From the NCBI GenBank assembly GCA_020831485.1, contig JAFIGG010000016.1, positions 1-53,886 on the forward strand: a stretch of 53,886 bases of DNA, written 5' to 3'. This DNA comes from Opitutales bacterium (GTDB lineage: Bacteria > Verrucomicrobiota > Verrucomicrobiia > Opitutales > Oceanipulchritudinaceae). The translations under genes were made by a program, and so were the position numbers. Below the pieces are notes generated by a model, which was given only the letters and a program-made list of their open reading frames with translations, did not search any database and was not told where the DNA came from. How positions within the stretch are numbered: the stretch's first letter is position 1; each line of letters starts with the position of its first letter. Positions 15,235-25,705 of this stretch are shown in pieces.

Positions 15235-17123
15235 TGGAGTAACATCAGGATTAAGAGTGCGAGCGCACCGGCGGAAATACCGATTGCGTACCGGCGCAGG
15301 CGGCCTTGCTGGGTGGTGCTGAGCAGGAAGTGTCCGGTTCGGCCGAGACTGACCGCGACGCGGCAGAGCCCATCGACGCCGTCACGCCGGTTGATTTGTG
15401 ACAACCAGACGATCGGCTGAACCAGCAAGCGGTCGTAAGCGGTATCGAATCCCCAGCCGCCCAACCAGAAGCGCTGAAGGCCGCTGGTTCGGTCTGAAAT
15501 CTTTTGCCGCAGGGGGCTGCCGGAGCCATACAGCCAGACCGTGGCCAGCACACCTCCGGTCACAATGGCGGAGGCGACCAGCAACAGAATCCACAGCTGC
15601 AGGTCCAGCCCAGGTGGTAGTTCAACACTGGCGGGGATCGCCGTTTCGAGGAAATTGGAGAGCAGGGTCAGGTGGCCGAAATTGTGCGGAACCTCAATGC
15701 CGCCGCCAATCAGGGACCAGACCGCGAGCACGATCAAAACAAAGGAGCTGCGCTTGCCGGGCCGATGGCTGACCTCGGTTTTGGCTTCGCCAAAGAAAAC
15801 CAGCATGATCAAGCGGGTTGAATACAGGGCGGTAATCAGGGCACCGAGGATGGCCGCACTCCAGAACCAGGGTCCACCCAGCGGCGAAATCCAGACGTCC
15901 CAGAGGATCTTCTCCTTGCTGTAGAATCCGGAAGTGACGAGGGGCAGGGCGGCAAGACAGGCGGCCCCTGCGACAAAGGTCCAGAACAAGACCGGCAGGC
16001 GTTTGCGCAGGCCTCCCATACGGTGAATGTTCTGCTCGTGGTGGAGGGCGGCGATGACGCTGCCAGCAGCCAGGAAAAGCAGGGCTTTGAACCAGGCATG
16101 GGTCATGAAATGGAACAGCGCTCCTGCCCAGGCGCCGACGCCGAGAGCCAGGAACATGTATCCGAGCTGGCTGATGGTCGAATAAGCCAGAACGCGTTTG
16201 ATATCGCTCTGCACCAGGGCGGCACAGCCAGCGGTGAGCAGGGTGACGGTGCCCACAAGGGCGACCACGGTCATCGCGGACGGTGACAGCTCGAAGATTC
16301 CATGCATGCGGGCGATCAGGTAGACCCCCGCGGTGACCATGGTGGCTGCGTGGATCAGGGCGCTGACCGGCGTCGGGCCGGCCATTGCGTCGGGCAGCCA
16401 GGTCTGCAGTGGCAGCTGGGCGGATTTACCGACCGCGCCGCCGAGCAGGAGCAGAGAGACAACCCACGCGGTGGTGGAGCCCTCGGCCCAGCGATCGGGC
16501 GCCAGGGCAAGGACTTCACTCAATTGCAGGGTTCCCAGTTCGGAAAAGATCAGAAACACCGCGACGAGCAGGGATACGTCGCCGATGCGGGTGACGACAA
16601 AAGCTTTGCGCGCGGCGAATCCGTTTTCGGGTTTCTGATACCAAAAGCCGATCAGCAGGTAGCTGCAAAGGCCAACGCCTTCCCATCCGAGCAGCAGCAG
16701 GGCAAAGTTGTCTGCCATCACCAGAATCAGCATGAATCCAACGAAGAGATTCAGGTAGGCGAAGAAGCGTGTGTAGGCCTCATCGCCCTGCATGTATTCA
16801 CTGGAATACAGATGAATCAGGAATCCCACTACAGTGATTACCGAAGCCATCACCAGACTGAGCGCGTCGATGCGCAGATTGAAAGCAATCTCCAGGCTGT
16901 TCAGCGGCATCCATTGCCAAAGCGTCACGGTGTGAGCGTAGTCAGCGGGAGGGTTCCAGAGAAATCCGGCAATCATCCCCAGCGTCAGCACCGCTGAAAC
17001 ACCGACGGTGCCACAGGCGATCACTGCGGCGACTCTTTGGCTGAGGCTACGCGCGGCCAATGTCAGGATTAGAAAGCCGACAAAGGGGAGTGCGGGAATG
17101 AGCCAAAGGAGATCGTACATCAC
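15231..17123 (-). CDS. nuoL: NADH-quinone oxidoreductase subunit L
   Basis: 630 residues. The antiporter-like core is clear: FAYLNLFVGFMLILVMADNF, GWEGVGLCSYLLIGFWY, and GKSAQLPLQTWLPDAMAGPT followed by PVSALIHAATMVTAGVYL. The C-terminal 120 residues include a long helical stretch as expected for the lateral helix HL that runs along the other pumping subunits, and a final membrane anchor (ISAGALALLILMLL). It abuts the nuoK stop. Confidence 0.96.
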   Translation of the reverse strand: MMYDLLWLIPALPFVGFLILTLAARSLSQRVAAVIACGTVGVSAVLTLGMIAGFLWNPPADYAHTVTLWQWMPLNSLEIAFNLRIDALSLVMASVITVVGFLIHLYSSEYMQGDEAYTRFFAYLNLFVGFMLILVMADNFALLLLGWEGVGLCSYLLIGFWYQKPENGFAARKAFVVTRIGDVSLLVAVFLIFSELGTLQLSEVLALAPDRWAEGSTTAWVVSLLLLGGAVGKSAQLPLQTWLPDAMAGPTPVSALIHAATMVTAGVYLIARMHGIFELSPSAMTVVALVGTVTLLTAGCAALVQSDIKRVLAYSTISQLGYMFLALGVGAWAGALFHFMTHAWFKALLFLAAGSVIAALHHEQNIHRMGGLRKRLPVLFWTFVAGAACLAALPLVTSGFYSKEKILWDVWISPLGGPWFWSAAILGALITALYSTRLIMLVFFGEAKTEVSHRPGKRSSFVLIVLAVWSLIGGGIEVPHNFGHLTLLSNFLETAIPASVELPPGLDLQLWILLLVASAIVTGGVLATVWLYGSGSPLRQKISDRTSGLQRFWLGGWGFDTAYDRLLVQPIVWLSQINRRDGVDGLCRVAVSLGRTGHFLLSTTQQGRLRRYAIGISAGALALLILMLLQ

Positions 17124-17432
17124 TCAGCCTTTCATAGTGGAAGCCTGGTCGACATCGAGGGACTGATAGCGCCAGTGGAATTGAAGAATGATGGCCAGGC
17201 CGACCGCTACTTCAGCGGCGGCCATGGTCAGGATAAAGATGAACATGATTTGTCCATCGACTTGCCCCCAATGCGCGCCGGCCATGACAAATGCCAGGCC
17301 AGCCGCATTGAGCATGATTTCCACGCAGACCAGCATGATGATCAGGTTGCGCCGAACGAGGAAGCCGAGCAATCCGAGCGTGAACAATGCGGATGCCAGC
17401 AACAGGCCATGTTCGAGGGGGATCTGTGTCAT
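17124..17432 (-). CDS. nuoK: NADH-quinone oxidoreductase subunit K
   Basis: 102 residues with three membrane helices. The two conserved membrane Glu residues are present in [14 protein letters not shown] and [13 protein letters not shown], which carry protons in the E-channel of complex I. Length is normal for the family. The start overlaps nuoJ by 4 bp. Confidence 0.96.
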   Translation of the reverse strand: MTQIPLEHGLLLASALFTLGLLGFLVRRNLIIMLVCVEIMLNAAGLAFVMAGAHWGQVDGQIMFIFILTMAAAEVAVGLAIILQFHWRYQSLDVDQASTMKG

Positions 17433-17950
17433 TGGGAGTCGCCTCCTTCCGGCTTGCGCAGCAGGCTGCCGCGCTCATGGCGACGCAGGTGCGAGGAGCC
17501 GACCAAGCCGCTCAGGAGCAGCAGGGCGGCAAGTTGAACAGCGATGAGGTAGGGTCCGAAAAGGGCGTTGCCGACTTCGCTCGGCTCGATGGTTCGGTAG
17601 AAACCGGAAACCATGGGGCCTTGGGCGATGAACGCGATGGTGACCGCAAGTAATGCCGCGCACAGCACGCCGGGTCCTGCCCAGATGCGCTTGCGCAACC
17701 AATGCGTTTCGTGCTCCTCGCGGAAATTGAGCATCATGATGACAAACAGAAACAGCACCAGGATCGCACCGGCGTAGATGATCACTTCCAGTGCGGCCAC
17801 AAAAGGGGCACCGATCATGTAGAAAATGAGTGCGACCGAAAGCAGCGAAACCACAAAATAGAGCAGGGCATAGACCACGTTGGGGTGCGTGATCACGCGA
17901 ACGGTCGCGATCAATGTGATGGCTGCTACTATGTAGAACATCCAGTTCAT
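17429..17950 (-). CDS. nuoJ: NADH-quinone oxidoreductase subunit J
   Basis: 173 residues, five membrane segments. [20 protein letters not shown] and [21 protein letters not shown] are the conserved NuoJ helices; the latter includes the helix whose pi-bulge changes state during turnover. MMLNFREE follows as usual. The start overlaps nuoI by 4 bp and the end overlaps nuoK by 4 bp. Confidence 0.95.
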   Translation of the reverse strand: MNWMFYIVAAITLIATVRVITHPNVVYALLYFVVSLLSVALIFYMIGAPFVAALEVIIYAGAILVLFLFVIMMLNFREEHETHWLRKRIWAGPGVLCAALLAVTIAFIAQGPMVSGFYRTIEPSEVGNALFGPYLIAVQLAALLLLSGLVGSSHLRRHERGSLLRKPEGGDSQ

Positions 17951-18462
17951 GGCATCAAACTCTTTGGGTCCACCGGTGGGGATTCGTTCTGGGCCTCACC
18001 CTTGGCTTTGTTGCCGAGAGCCAGACCAGCTACCTTATAAAAATTGTATCCATGGTATTTCCCCTCGCCGTCGATCAGGAGATCCTCCTTCTCGTAGACA
18101 AGGTTCTGGCGGTTGTATTCACCCATCTCGAAATCGGGAATCAATTGAATGGCATAAGTCGGACAAGCCTCTTCACAGAAACCGCAGTAAATGCAGCGGG
18201 AAAAATTGATACGAAAGAATCCGGGGTAACGTCTCCCGTCTTCACGCTCGGCGGCATCGAGCGAAATGCACTCCACCGGACAGGCCGCCGCACAGAGGTA
18301 ACAGGCCACGCAGCGCTCTTCGCCGTCCGGATCGCGCGAAAGCACGATGCGTCCCCGGTAGCGCGGCGCGAGGTAGGCCTTCTCTTCCGGATATTGGATG
18401 GTGGCCTTCTTGCGAAACAGGTGAAGGAACACCAGCCAGAGACTTTTAATGATGCTGAACAT
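17947..18462 (-). CDS. nuoI: NADH-quinone oxidoreductase subunit I
   Basis: 171 residues, with an amphipathic N-terminal segment that docks on the membrane arm. Two [4Fe-4S] motifs are intact: [15 protein letters not shown] and [16 protein letters not shown], carrying clusters N6a and N6b that pass electrons toward the quinone site. The C-terminus is longer than the E. coli form, with a hydrophilic tail after residue 140. It begins 6 bp after nuoH. Confidence 0.96.
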   Translation of the reverse strand: MFSIIKSLWLVFLHLFRKKATIQYPEEKAYLAPRYRGRIVLSRDPDGEERCVACYLCAAACPVECISLDAAEREDGRRYPGFFRINFSRCIYCGFCEEACPTYAIQLIPDFEMGEYNRQNLVYEKEDLLIDGEGKYHGYNFYKVAGLALGNKAKGEAQNESPPVDPKSLMP

Positions 18463-18468
18463 GGTCCG

Positions 18469-19440
18469 TCAGTTGGGTTGAGGGTTACCGGTCATCAATA
18501 CGATGGCACCGGTAACGATAAGGTTAATCAGGGCCAGGGGCAAAAGGTACTTCCAGCCCCAGGACAGAAGTTGATCGTAGCGCGGACGCGGCAGAGCCGC
18601 GCGCAGGAGAATGAAAAAGAGAATGAAAGCGAAGGTCTTGAGGAAGAAGCAGATCGGTGCCGGCAACCAGGCGGGCCCGAGCCAGCCGCCGAAAAAGAGG
18701 GTGACAATCATCGCCGAGATCAGGGTGAGGCCGATGTATTCGCCGACAAAAAACATGCCGAATTTCATGCTCGAGTATTCGGAATGAAATCCGGCGACGA
18801 GTTCGCTCTCCGCTTCGGGCAGGTCGAACGGCATGCGGTGGGTTTCCGCCAGACCTGCGATCATGAAGATCAGGAAGCCAAGAAACTGCGGAATGATGAA
18901 CCACATGCCGCGCTGGACCTCGACGATCTGTGTCAGGTTCAGCGAACCAGCCAGGATGACAACACCCATGAGTGAGAGGCCCATGAACACTTCGTAACTG
19001 AACATCTGGGCCGACATCCGCAGGCCGCCAATCAGGGCGTATTTGCTGTTGGAGGCCCAGCCAGCCAGCACGGTGCTGTAAATGCCCATGGAGGAAAGGC
19101 CGAGGAAAAACAACAATCCGACGTTCAGATCCAGAACGACGATACCGGGGGCAAAGGGGACGACGGTGAAACTGAGCAGAACGGTGAAAAGAATGATCGC
19201 CGGCGCGAGGATAAAGAGTTTGCGGTCGGCAAAGGGCGGTACCCAATCTTCCTTGGTGAAGATTTTGATGATGTCCGCGACGATAATAAAGAGTCCAAAG
19301 GGTCCCGCACGGTTCGGGCCCAGCCGGTCCTGCAGGAGTGCCAGAACCCGCCGCTCAACCCAGATCAACACACCTGCAAAGTTCAGCAGGGTGAAGAGGA
19401 TCACCAGGGTGATCAGCAGCGTCTGTACGGTCGGATTCAT
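18469..19440 (-). CDS. nuoH: NADH-quinone oxidoreductase subunit H
   Basis: 323 residues from ATG 19440, whose ATGA overlaps the nuoG stop; a TTG six bases earlier is less likely. Eight membrane helices. Quinone-chamber features are present: WVERRVLALLQDRLGPNR, and AETHRMPFDLPEAESELVAG, followed by YSSMKFGMFFVGEY. The subunit forms the quinone tunnel joining the peripheral and membrane arms. Confidence 0.96.
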   Translation of the reverse strand: MNPTVQTLLITLVILFTLLNFAGVLIWVERRVLALLQDRLGPNRAGPFGLFIIVADIIKIFTKEDWVPPFADRKLFILAPAIILFTVLLSFTVVPFAPGIVVLDLNVGLLFFLGLSSMGIYSTVLAGWASNSKYALIGGLRMSAQMFSYEVFMGLSLMGVVILAGSLNLTQIVEVQRGMWFIIPQFLGFLIFMIAGLAETHRMPFDLPEAESELVAGFHSEYSSMKFGMFFVGEYIGLTLISAMIVTLFFGGWLGPAWLPAPICFFLKTFAFILFFILLRAALPRPRYDQLLSWGWKYLLPLALINLIVTGAIVLMTGNPQPN

Positions 19441-22145
19441 TCGCAAACGTTAGCTTGGGCGGGAAGGGGAAGGTAAGTTACGGGTGTGTCGCTGAGACCG
19501 ACAGGAATGCCGATCAGGTTTTCACTCATGACTGGATCCAGGCGCACGGTTGCGGTCAGTTTTTGTTCGCCGATGCGAAGACTCAATGAATCGCCGTCCG
19601 CAAGCCCGAGCCTGTCGGCGGTCTTGGCAGAGAGGCTGAATGCCAGGGGTTCGGAGCGTTCGCGGACAGCCGCGGAGTGGTTGCTCAATTCGTCGGAACC
19701 AAAGACCTGGTAGAGGGGAATGGCGAGGAGTTGATCGGGGGTGGCAGCGCTCTCGGTCGAGGGGCTTCCATGGGGACGTCCGTTTTGGCCTCCGGGGAAC
19801 AAACGCAGTCCGGGCGGACCTCCTCGATTGGGGCCACCCACTTCCTCCTGGAATTTATTCAGCGCCTGAGCCGAATTCCAGCCGGGTGACCAGTAGTGGC
19901 TGACCAGTGCGGCGGGTGGTTGCAGCGCTGAGCCTTCCATCGAAAAGCTCATGGCTGCATCCTTGTCCTCGGGCGGCTTGGGCTCATGTACGGATTCGTG
20001 TGCGAGGATACTGGTACGGCCGCTGAAGCGCCGGGGTGAACGCGGGATCTTCTGATTGTGTATACGGAAGCCTGCACCAGGGGCCGCTTCACGAATGCCT
20101 GCGAGTTCGGGGCAATCCGCCGCCATTTTTGCGAGTATGGTATCGAGGTCTGGCCAGGGGTTCGTGTCACTGCGTTGGCATTCGACCTGAATGCGCCCAA
20201 CCCAGTCCCAGGTAGCGTGCAGGTTTTCTTTCGGAGACAGCGCCTGGAAGAAGCGTTGCCCCCGACCCTCGCAGTTGATCAGGCTGCCATCGCTTTCGGC
20301 GATGGTCGCTGCGGGAAGGAAGGCATCGGCGTGGCGGGTCAGTGAACTGGGAATGCAGTCGATGACGATAAGCTTGGAAAGTTTATCGAGCAGGGCGTCC
20401 ACCGTTGCGTGGGGCAGGCGGCGATAGAGGTCGTTTTCCGCTACAATCAAGGTGTCGCATTCGCCGTTCATGACCTTTGCGACAATGCTTTCCAGTGCTT
20501 GTCCTTGCAGCAAATGAGCGCCAATTGAATTGGCCTCGGCAGCGATGCCCGCCAGTCGGACCGTTGACTTGCCTGCCTTTGCCAATGCGGACACCACTGC
20601 GCGGGCGGCATCGATGATGGCCTCGGATTCGAGTGCAGTGCCGGTGACCACCAAAGGTTGCTCGGCTTCAAGCAGGTCAGCCGCTATGGCTTTGGCCTGT
20701 TTTTGCAATGGGCTGTCCGCGCTGCTGGACGAGCTGGAGTCTTCTCCGATGCATTGGGCCACGGCAAAACCAAGCTTTGCAATTGCATTGGGGGATTCGC
20801 AAAAGGCGCTTTTTGAAATCTCATCGAGGCGGGTTTGTGCCGGCCATGCGCTGTGTAGTGGGCCCTTGCGGCCTTGTGCCAAGTCGCGAACAGCCCGGTC
20901 GTGCCAGCGGGGAATGCGGTGGGCCGCGGCATGTTTGATCGAAACCTGACGCACGGACTGGCGCAGCGCCAGTGCGATGCGCGGCGCGGTGTTTGAAGGG
21001 TCTTCGCCGAGCACGAACACGGCGTCCGAATGTTCAATGTCACGCACGCTCGCTGGTCCGCCGGGTGCCTCCCTGAGGGCGGCAACGAGGGCGTCCAGAA
21101 CTGCGCTCGAGGCCTCTGCGATACCGATGGAAAATGCCTCGCGGCCGGCCAGTGCCTGCAGCGCATAATTGCTTTCCAGAGATGCCCTTGGCGATCCAAT
21201 GGCGGCGATGCCCCTGGCTTCATTCAGAAAACTTCCAATTGCCGCCAGCACCTCAGTTGTTTCTGGCTCTAGTCCGGACTGCTTAGTGCTGCGCAGGCGC
21301 GGTCGGGATGGGCGGTCCGGATGATTGCCATGTTCATAGCCGTAGCGTCCACGGTCACAGAGGAAATAGCCATTGATGTCGTGGTGGTATCGGTTGAGGA
21401 TGCGCCGCACCGCGCCATAGCGGGAGGATGCGATGGTATTGCAGCCCACTGAGCAGTGGTTGCAAATAGAGGGCGCGGATTGCATGTCCCATTTGCGGCT
21501 GTAGTGACCTTTCAGTGTCTTGTCGGTAAAGACTCCTGTTGGGCAGACTTCGGCCAGGTTGCCGCTGAACTCACTTTCGAGAACGCCCTCTTCATGGCGA
21601 CCGAAGTAGACGTGGTTGTGGGAGGCGAATGCGCCCAGATCGTGTCCGCCGGCATAGTCGTTGTAGAAGCGCACACAGCGGTAGCACTGAATGCATCGAT
21701 TCATTTCATGGTTCAGGAAGGGCCCCAGGTATTGGTTTTCAAAAGTGCGTTTTTTGAAGCGGAAGCTGCGGCTGCAGTGTCCGGTCATTACCGTCATGTC
21801 CTGCAGGTGGCATTCGCCCCCTTCATCGCAAACCGGACAGTCGTGCGGGTGATTGGTCATCAGCCACTCGACAACCGATGATCGGAATTCGGTGGCTTCG
21901 GGGTCGGCGATTGAGATGCGTGCCCCGTCGGTCACCGGAACCATGCAGGCCATCACGATCTGACCGTTTTTGTCGTTTTCGTCACGGTATTGACGGACGG
22001 CACACTGACGGCAGGCACCGACGGATCCGAGTGCCGGATGCCAGCAGAAGTAGGGCAGGTCGAGTCCGGCCGACAAAGCGGCCTCAAGCAGATTCTTGGA
22101 GGGATCTGCTTCGTATGTTTTTCCGTCTATGTGTAAAGTCGCCAT
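19437..22145 (-). CDS. nuoG: NADH-quinone oxidoreductase subunit G
   Basis: 902 residues from ATG 22145 (MATLHIDGKTYEAD), 11 bp after nuoF; a longer frame starting at 22175 would overlap nuoF and is unlikely. The N-terminal ferredoxin fold carries cluster N1b (CWHPALGSVGACRQC). CPVCDEGGECHLQDM is the N3 region with its upstream His, and CIQCYRCVR with CPTGV forms N4/N5. CNHCSVGCN plus Cys in FLCDRGRYG forms the extra cluster N7, found only in some bacteria. The remaining 600 residues are a degenerate molybdopterin-oxidoreductase fold. A low-complexity Ser run near residue 465 and a Gly/Pro-rich stretch near 770-800 are unusual. Confidence 0.95.
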   Translation of the reverse strand: MATLHIDGKTYEADPSKNLLEAALSAGLDLPYFCWHPALGSVGACRQCAVRQYRDENDKNGQIVMACMVPVTDGARISIADPEATEFRSSVVEWLMTNHPHDCPVCDEGGECHLQDMTVMTGHCSRSFRFKKRTFENQYLGPFLNHEMNRCIQCYRCVRFYNDYAGGHDLGAFASHNHVYFGRHEEGVLESEFSGNLAEVCPTGVFTDKTLKGHYSRKWDMQSAPSICNHCSVGCNTIASSRYGAVRRILNRYHHDINGYFLCDRGRYGYEHGNHPDRPSRPRLRSTKQSGLEPETTEVLAAIGSFLNEARGIAAIGSPRASLESNYALQALAGREAFSIGIAEASSAVLDALVAALREAPGGPASVRDIEHSDAVFVLGEDPSNTAPRIALALRQSVRQVSIKHAAAHRIPRWHDRAVRDLAQGRKGPLHSAWPAQTRLDEISKSAFCESPNAIAKLGFAVAQCIGEDSSSSSSADSPLQKQAKAIAADLLEAEQPLVVTGTALESEAIIDAARAVVSALAKAGKSTVRLAGIAAEANSIGAHLLQGQALESIVAKVMNGECDTLIVAENDLYRRLPHATVDALLDKLSKLIVIDCIPSSLTRHADAFLPAATIAESDGSLINCEGRGQRFFQALSPKENLHATWDWVGRIQVECQRSDTNPWPDLDTILAKMAADCPELAGIREAAPGAGFRIHNQKIPRSPRRFSGRTSILAHESVHEPKPPEDKDAAMSFSMEGSALQPPAALVSHYWSPGWNSAQALNKFQEEVGGPNRGGPPGLRLFPGGQNGRPHGSPSTESAATPDQLLAIPLYQVFGSDELSNHSAAVRERSEPLAFSLSAKTADRLGLADGDSLSLRIGEQKLTATVRLDPVMSENLIGIPVGLSDTPVTYLPLPAQANVCE

Positions 22146-22156
22146 GACTGTGTGGG

Positions 22157-23434
22157 TTATTCGTGGTAGGGGCACCGGCCCTCCTCAATGTGGCGGCGAA
22201 AGTCGTCTTCGAAATACTTCAGTGCGCTTTGCAGCGGTTCCATCGCTCCGGGAGCAAAGGCGCAGAAGGTTCGACCCGGGCCGAGGTGTTTTACGTGGCG
22301 GTGCAGGAGGTCGATATCGTCCAGGCGTCCCTTGCCCTGATCAATGGCCTCGAGGATTTTTTCAATCCATGGGATCCCATCGCGGCAGGGCGTGCACCAG
22401 CCACAGGATTCATGGGCGAAGAATTTCTGCAGGTTGTGCACCATGCCGACGGGACAGGTTCGGTCGTCGAGTACGATCATTGTTCCGGTTCCCAATCGGC
22501 TGCCCGCCTTGGCCACCGATTCGAAGTCCAGCGGCAGGTCGAGGTGTTCGCTGACAAGAAAATCCGTCGAGGCACCGCCGGGAATCACGCCGCGGAATTG
22601 GTAGCCCTCGCACATGCCGCCGGCATGCTCTTCGATGATTTCACGCAAAGGAGTACCCATCGGCAGTTCCCACAGTCCGGGCTTGCGCACGCGTCCGCTG
22701 ACGCCATACAGCTTGGTGCCCGCGTCTTCGGTGAGGCTCCGTTTCTGGAACCATTCCGGGCCGTGCTGGAGGATAGGGGCAATGTTGTAAAGGGTCTCGA
22801 CATTGTTGACGATCGTCGGCTTGCCAAAAAGCCCAACCACCGGCGGGAAGGGTGGTTTGGCGCGGGGAACGGCGCGACGCCCTTCGAGGGCATTCAGCAG
22901 GGCCGTTTCTTCGCCGCAGATGTAGCGACCGGCGCTGCTGTGAAGGTGAATTTCAAGGGAGTGCTGGCTGCCAAAGATGTTTTTCCCCAGATAACCCGCA
23001 GCCCGCGCTTCGGCCAGGGCTTCGGTCAGCACCTGGTGGCTGCGGTGGTATTCGGCACGCAGGAAAATATAGGCCACTTCCGACTCAATCGCGTAGGCGC
23101 CGAGGATCATGCCTTCGATCAACTGATGGGGATTGCCCTCGAGCAGGTAGCGGTCCTTGAAGGTTCCGGGCTCCATTTCGTCCGCATTGCAAATCAGGTA
23201 TTTGGGACGTGGAACTTCCGGCCCCAGTGGCACAAAGCTCCATTTCATGCCCGTTGAAAAGCCGGCCCCGCCGCGTCCGCGAAGACCCGAGTCGATGACC
23301 GTCTGGGTCACGGCTTTTGGTTCCATTTCCGCCAGGGCCTTGCGTGCCGCCTCATAGCCACCCAATGCTTCATAGCGCTTCAAGCCTATCGGCAGGCTTT
23401 CGCTGAGTATCCATTCTGTAAGGGGGCGGTCCAT
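22157..23434 (-). CDS. nuoF: NADH-quinone oxidoreductase subunit F
   Basis: 425 residues, the FMN- and NADH-binding subunit. GRGGAGFSTGMKW near residue 53 is the NADH/FMN glycine-rich loop, and CNADEMEPGTFKDR follows it. The [4Fe-4S] N3 ligands are ESCGWCTPCRDG plus a later Cys in GRTFCAFAPG. It accepts hydride from NADH. It lies 5 bp downstream of nuoE and 11 bp upstream of nuoG. Confidence 0.96.
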   Translation of the reverse strand: MDRPLTEWILSESLPIGLKRYEALGGYEAARKALAEMEPKAVTQTVIDSGLRGRGGAGFSTGMKWSFVPLGPEVPRPKYLICNADEMEPGTFKDRYLLEGNPHQLIEGMILGAYAIESEVAYIFLRAEYHRSHQVLTEALAEARAAGYLGKNIFGSQHSLEIHLHSSAGRYICGEETALLNALEGRRAVPRAKPPFPPVVGLFGKPTIVNNVETLYNIAPILQHGPEWFQKRSLTEDAGTKLYGVSGRVRKPGLWELPMGTPLREIIEEHAGGMCEGYQFRGVIPGGASTDFLVSEHLDLPLDFESVAKAGSRLGTGTMIVLDDRTCPVGMVHNLQKFFAHESCGWCTPCRDGIPWIEKILEAIDQGKGRLDDIDLLHRHVKHLGPGRTFCAFAPGAMEPLQSALKYFEDDFRRHIEEGRCPYHE

Positions 23435-23439
23435 TGCTT

Positions 23440-23904
23440 TCAGTCGTAGCGGGCAAGAATGTCTTTGAGGTTTTCGCTGTTCAGATTGCCGTGAAGGTCT
23501 TCGTCAATCATCACTGCCGGGGCCGTATCGCAGGCCCCCAGGCAGGGAATCGGCAGGAGGGTAAAACGCTGGTCTTCGGTCGTTTGCCCCGGCTGGATCT
23601 TCAGTTCCTGGCAGAGTTGATTGCGGATCTTGTCGCAGCCCATGACCCAGCAGCTCACGCTGTCGCAGTAGTGGATCACATGGCGGCCGACCTCGCGGCG
23701 ATAGATAAGGTTGTAGAAAGTGGCGACACTGTCGACTTCATGAGGACTGAGGCCGACGGCTTCACCGACATCCCGGATGGCCTCGTCGGAAACCCAACCG
23801 CGGTGTTTCTGGACGATCTTGAGGGCCTCAATGCACAGGGCCTGGGGGCGCTCATAGTGCGCCAGCTCGGCTTCTATTTCCTGTTTTTCCTGATCGCTTA
23901 GCAT
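23440..23904 (-). CDS. nuoE: NADH-quinone oxidoreductase subunit E
   Basis: 154 residues from ATG 23904 (MLSDQEKQEIEAEL). An ATG at 23946 would add 14 residues and overlap nuoCD by 14 bp; both are possible. The thioredoxin-like fold carries the [2Fe-2S] cluster N1a, with ligands C-X4-C in CDSVSC and C-X3-C in CLGAC. EALKIVQKHRGWVSDEAI and VATFYNLIYRREVG are typical of the family. Confidence 0.94.
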   Translation of the reverse strand: MLSDQEKQEIEAELAHYERPQALCIEALKIVQKHRGWVSDEAIRDVGEAVGLSPHEVDSVATFYNLIYRREVGRHVIHYCDSVSCWVMGCDKIRNQLCQELKIQPGQTTEDQRFTLLPIPCLGACDTAPAVMIDEDLHGNLNSENLKDILARYD

Positions 23905-23932
23905 TGGTATGGCTGAATGTTGCGGGCGGGGG

Positions 23933-25705
23933 TTAACGGTCGACATCGGCGAGCACAAAGTCGGTGGCGCCGATGATGGCCAGCAGGTCGGGGATCATGT
24001 GACCCCGGCTGATGGGTGGAATGAATTGCATGGCAGTGAAAGATGGGGTGCGGATGCGCACGCGGTAAGGGATGGTGCTCTTTTCGCTGATGACGTAATA
24101 GCTGTTCAGTCCCTTGCTGCCCTCGATGCAGCCCATCGCTTCGCCCTCGGGAATCACCGGGCCCCAGCTGACGCCGAGGAAGTGTGTGATCAGCGTTTCG
24201 ATGTCCTGCATCGTCCGCTCCTTTGGTTGCGGGGTAGTCAGGGGATGGTCGGCCTTTATGGGTCCGGTGGGCATATAATCGAGGCATTGGCGGATGATTT
24301 TCAGGCTCTCACGCATTTCCGCGACCCGAACCACTGCGCGGTCATAGCAATCGCCTTTGTGTGCGATCGGCACTTCGAATTCAAATTGCTCGTAGCCCGA
24401 GTAGGGCTTTTCCTTGCGCAGGTCCCAACCCATCCCTGTGGCACGCAGGCCCGGACCGGTGATGCCCCATTCAATGGCTTCTTCGGTTGTGTAGGCTCCA
24501 ATGTCCCGGGTGCGGGCTTTGAGCAGGTAGTTATCCATCACCATTGCATCGTATTCGCGCAATTTGGCGGGCATGTAATCGACGAACTCTCGGACAAGGC
24601 TATCCCAGCCCTTGGGCAGGTCTGCAGCGACACCGCCGATCCGCAGCCAGTTTGGGTGCATGCGCGCGCCGCAAATTGCCTCGATGATGCCCAGCAGTTT
24701 CTCGCGGTCGGTGAACATGTAGAACACCGGCGAGAGCTGACCGACATCCTGGGCGTAAGTTCCATACCAGACCAGGTGGTTGGAGATGCGGAACAGTTCG
24801 CAAAGCATCACCCGGATAACCTGTGCGCGTTGGGGAACCTGAATGCCGGCGAGTTTTTCCACCGCCATGACATAGGGAAGGTTGTTGAGCACCCCGCTGA
24901 GGTAATCGATGCGGTCGGTGTAGGGGATAAAGGTATGCCAGGATTGGCGTTCGCCCATCTTTTCAGCACCTCGGTGATGGTAGCCAATATCCGGTACCAC
25001 ATCGACAATCTCTTCGCCATCGAGCTGCAGCACGAAGCGGATGACGCCATGTGTACCCGGGTGTTGCGGGCCGATGTTGAGAAACATGAATTCCGATTCG
25101 TCGCTTTCGCGCTCCATGCCCCATTCCTCGGGTTTGAACTGGAGGGCTTCCTCTTCTTCGATGTGGCGGTCGGTCGGCATGCTGAACGGGCCCATCTCGG
25201 TCGCACGGGCAGGATGATCCTTGCGCAGTGGATGCCCCTTCCAGGTGGGCGGCATGAGGATGCGGCGCAGGTTCGGGTGACCGTCAAAGCGGATGCCGAA
25301 CATGTCCCAGACCTCGCGCTCATACCAGTCTGCTGCCGGCCACAGATCGGTGATGCTTGGCAGCAGCAGGTTTGATTGCTCCAGCGGCACTTTGAGCCGC
25401 AGGTGTTGCACGGATTCGACCTGCAGGAGTTGGTAGAAAACAGTGAAGTCCGATTCGGGCTGATCGTTGCGGTTCTGGCGGGTGCGTTCGTCGATTGCGC
25501 TCAGGTCGTAGAGCATGGCAAAGCGCTGGGGAGCCTCGTGCTTCAGATACTTCAGCACCGCTTTGATCTGCCCGGGCCGGATCCAGACCGTGGGAATGCC
25601 ATCGCAGGTAGACTGGATTTTGAGAATAGCCTCTCCGAAAGCCCCGCGCAGTGATTCGAGCACGGGGCTTTCGGAGAGGCTTGTCTGGTCACCGGATTTC
25701 AGCAT
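23933..25705 (-). CDS. nuoCD: NADH-quinone oxidoreductase fused subunit C/D
   Basis: 590 residues from ATG 25705, which overlaps the nuoB stop by 7 bp (ATGCTGA). A frame extending to 25891 exists but that part only shadows nuoB. Residues 1-180 are the NuoC domain ([20 protein letters not shown], followed by [16 protein letters not shown]). Residues 200-590 are NuoD, related to the NiFe hydrogenase large subunit but without the metal-binding Cys pairs ([15 protein letters not shown], then [12 protein letters not shown]). NuoC and NuoD are fused as in E. coli. NuoD helps form the quinone site (conserved His and Tyr). Confidence 0.96.
   Translation of the reverse strand: MLKSGDQTSLSESPVLESLRGAFGEAILKIQSTCDGIPTVWIRPGQIKAVLKYLKHEAPQRFAMLYDLSAIDERTRQNRNDQPESDFTVFYQLLQVESVQHLRLKVPLEQSNLLLPSITDLWPAADWYEREVWDMFGIRFDGHPNLRRILMPPTWKGHPLRKDHPARATEMGPFSMPTDRHIEEEEALQFKPEEWGMERESDESEFMFLNIGPQHPGTHGVIRFVLQLDGEEIVDVVPDIGYHHRGAEKMGERQSWHTFIPYTDRIDYLSGVLNNLPYVMAVEKLAGIQVPQRAQVIRVMLCELFRISNHLVWYGTYAQDVGQLSPVFYMFTDREKLLGIIEAICGARMHPNWLRIGGVAADLPKGWDSLVREFVDYMPAKLREYDAMVMDNYLLKARTRDIGAYTTEEAIEWGITGPGLRATGMGWDLRKEKPYSGYEQFEFEVPIAHKGDCYDRAVVRVAEMRESLKIIRQCLDYMPTGPIKADHPLTTPQPKERTMQDIETLITHFLGVSWGPVIPEGEAMGCIEGSKGLNSYYVISEKSTIPYRVRIRTPSFTAMQFIPPISRGHMIPDLLAIIGATDFVLADVDR

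Noticed and set aside
22163-23257. A 364-codon open frame on the + strand opposite nuoF
   Set aside because: It is antisense to NuoF with no domain resemblance.
23909-25375. A 488-codon open frame on the + strand opposite nuoCD
   Set aside because: It is antisense to a highly conserved NuoCD and reads as a typical shadow of GC-rich coding DNA.
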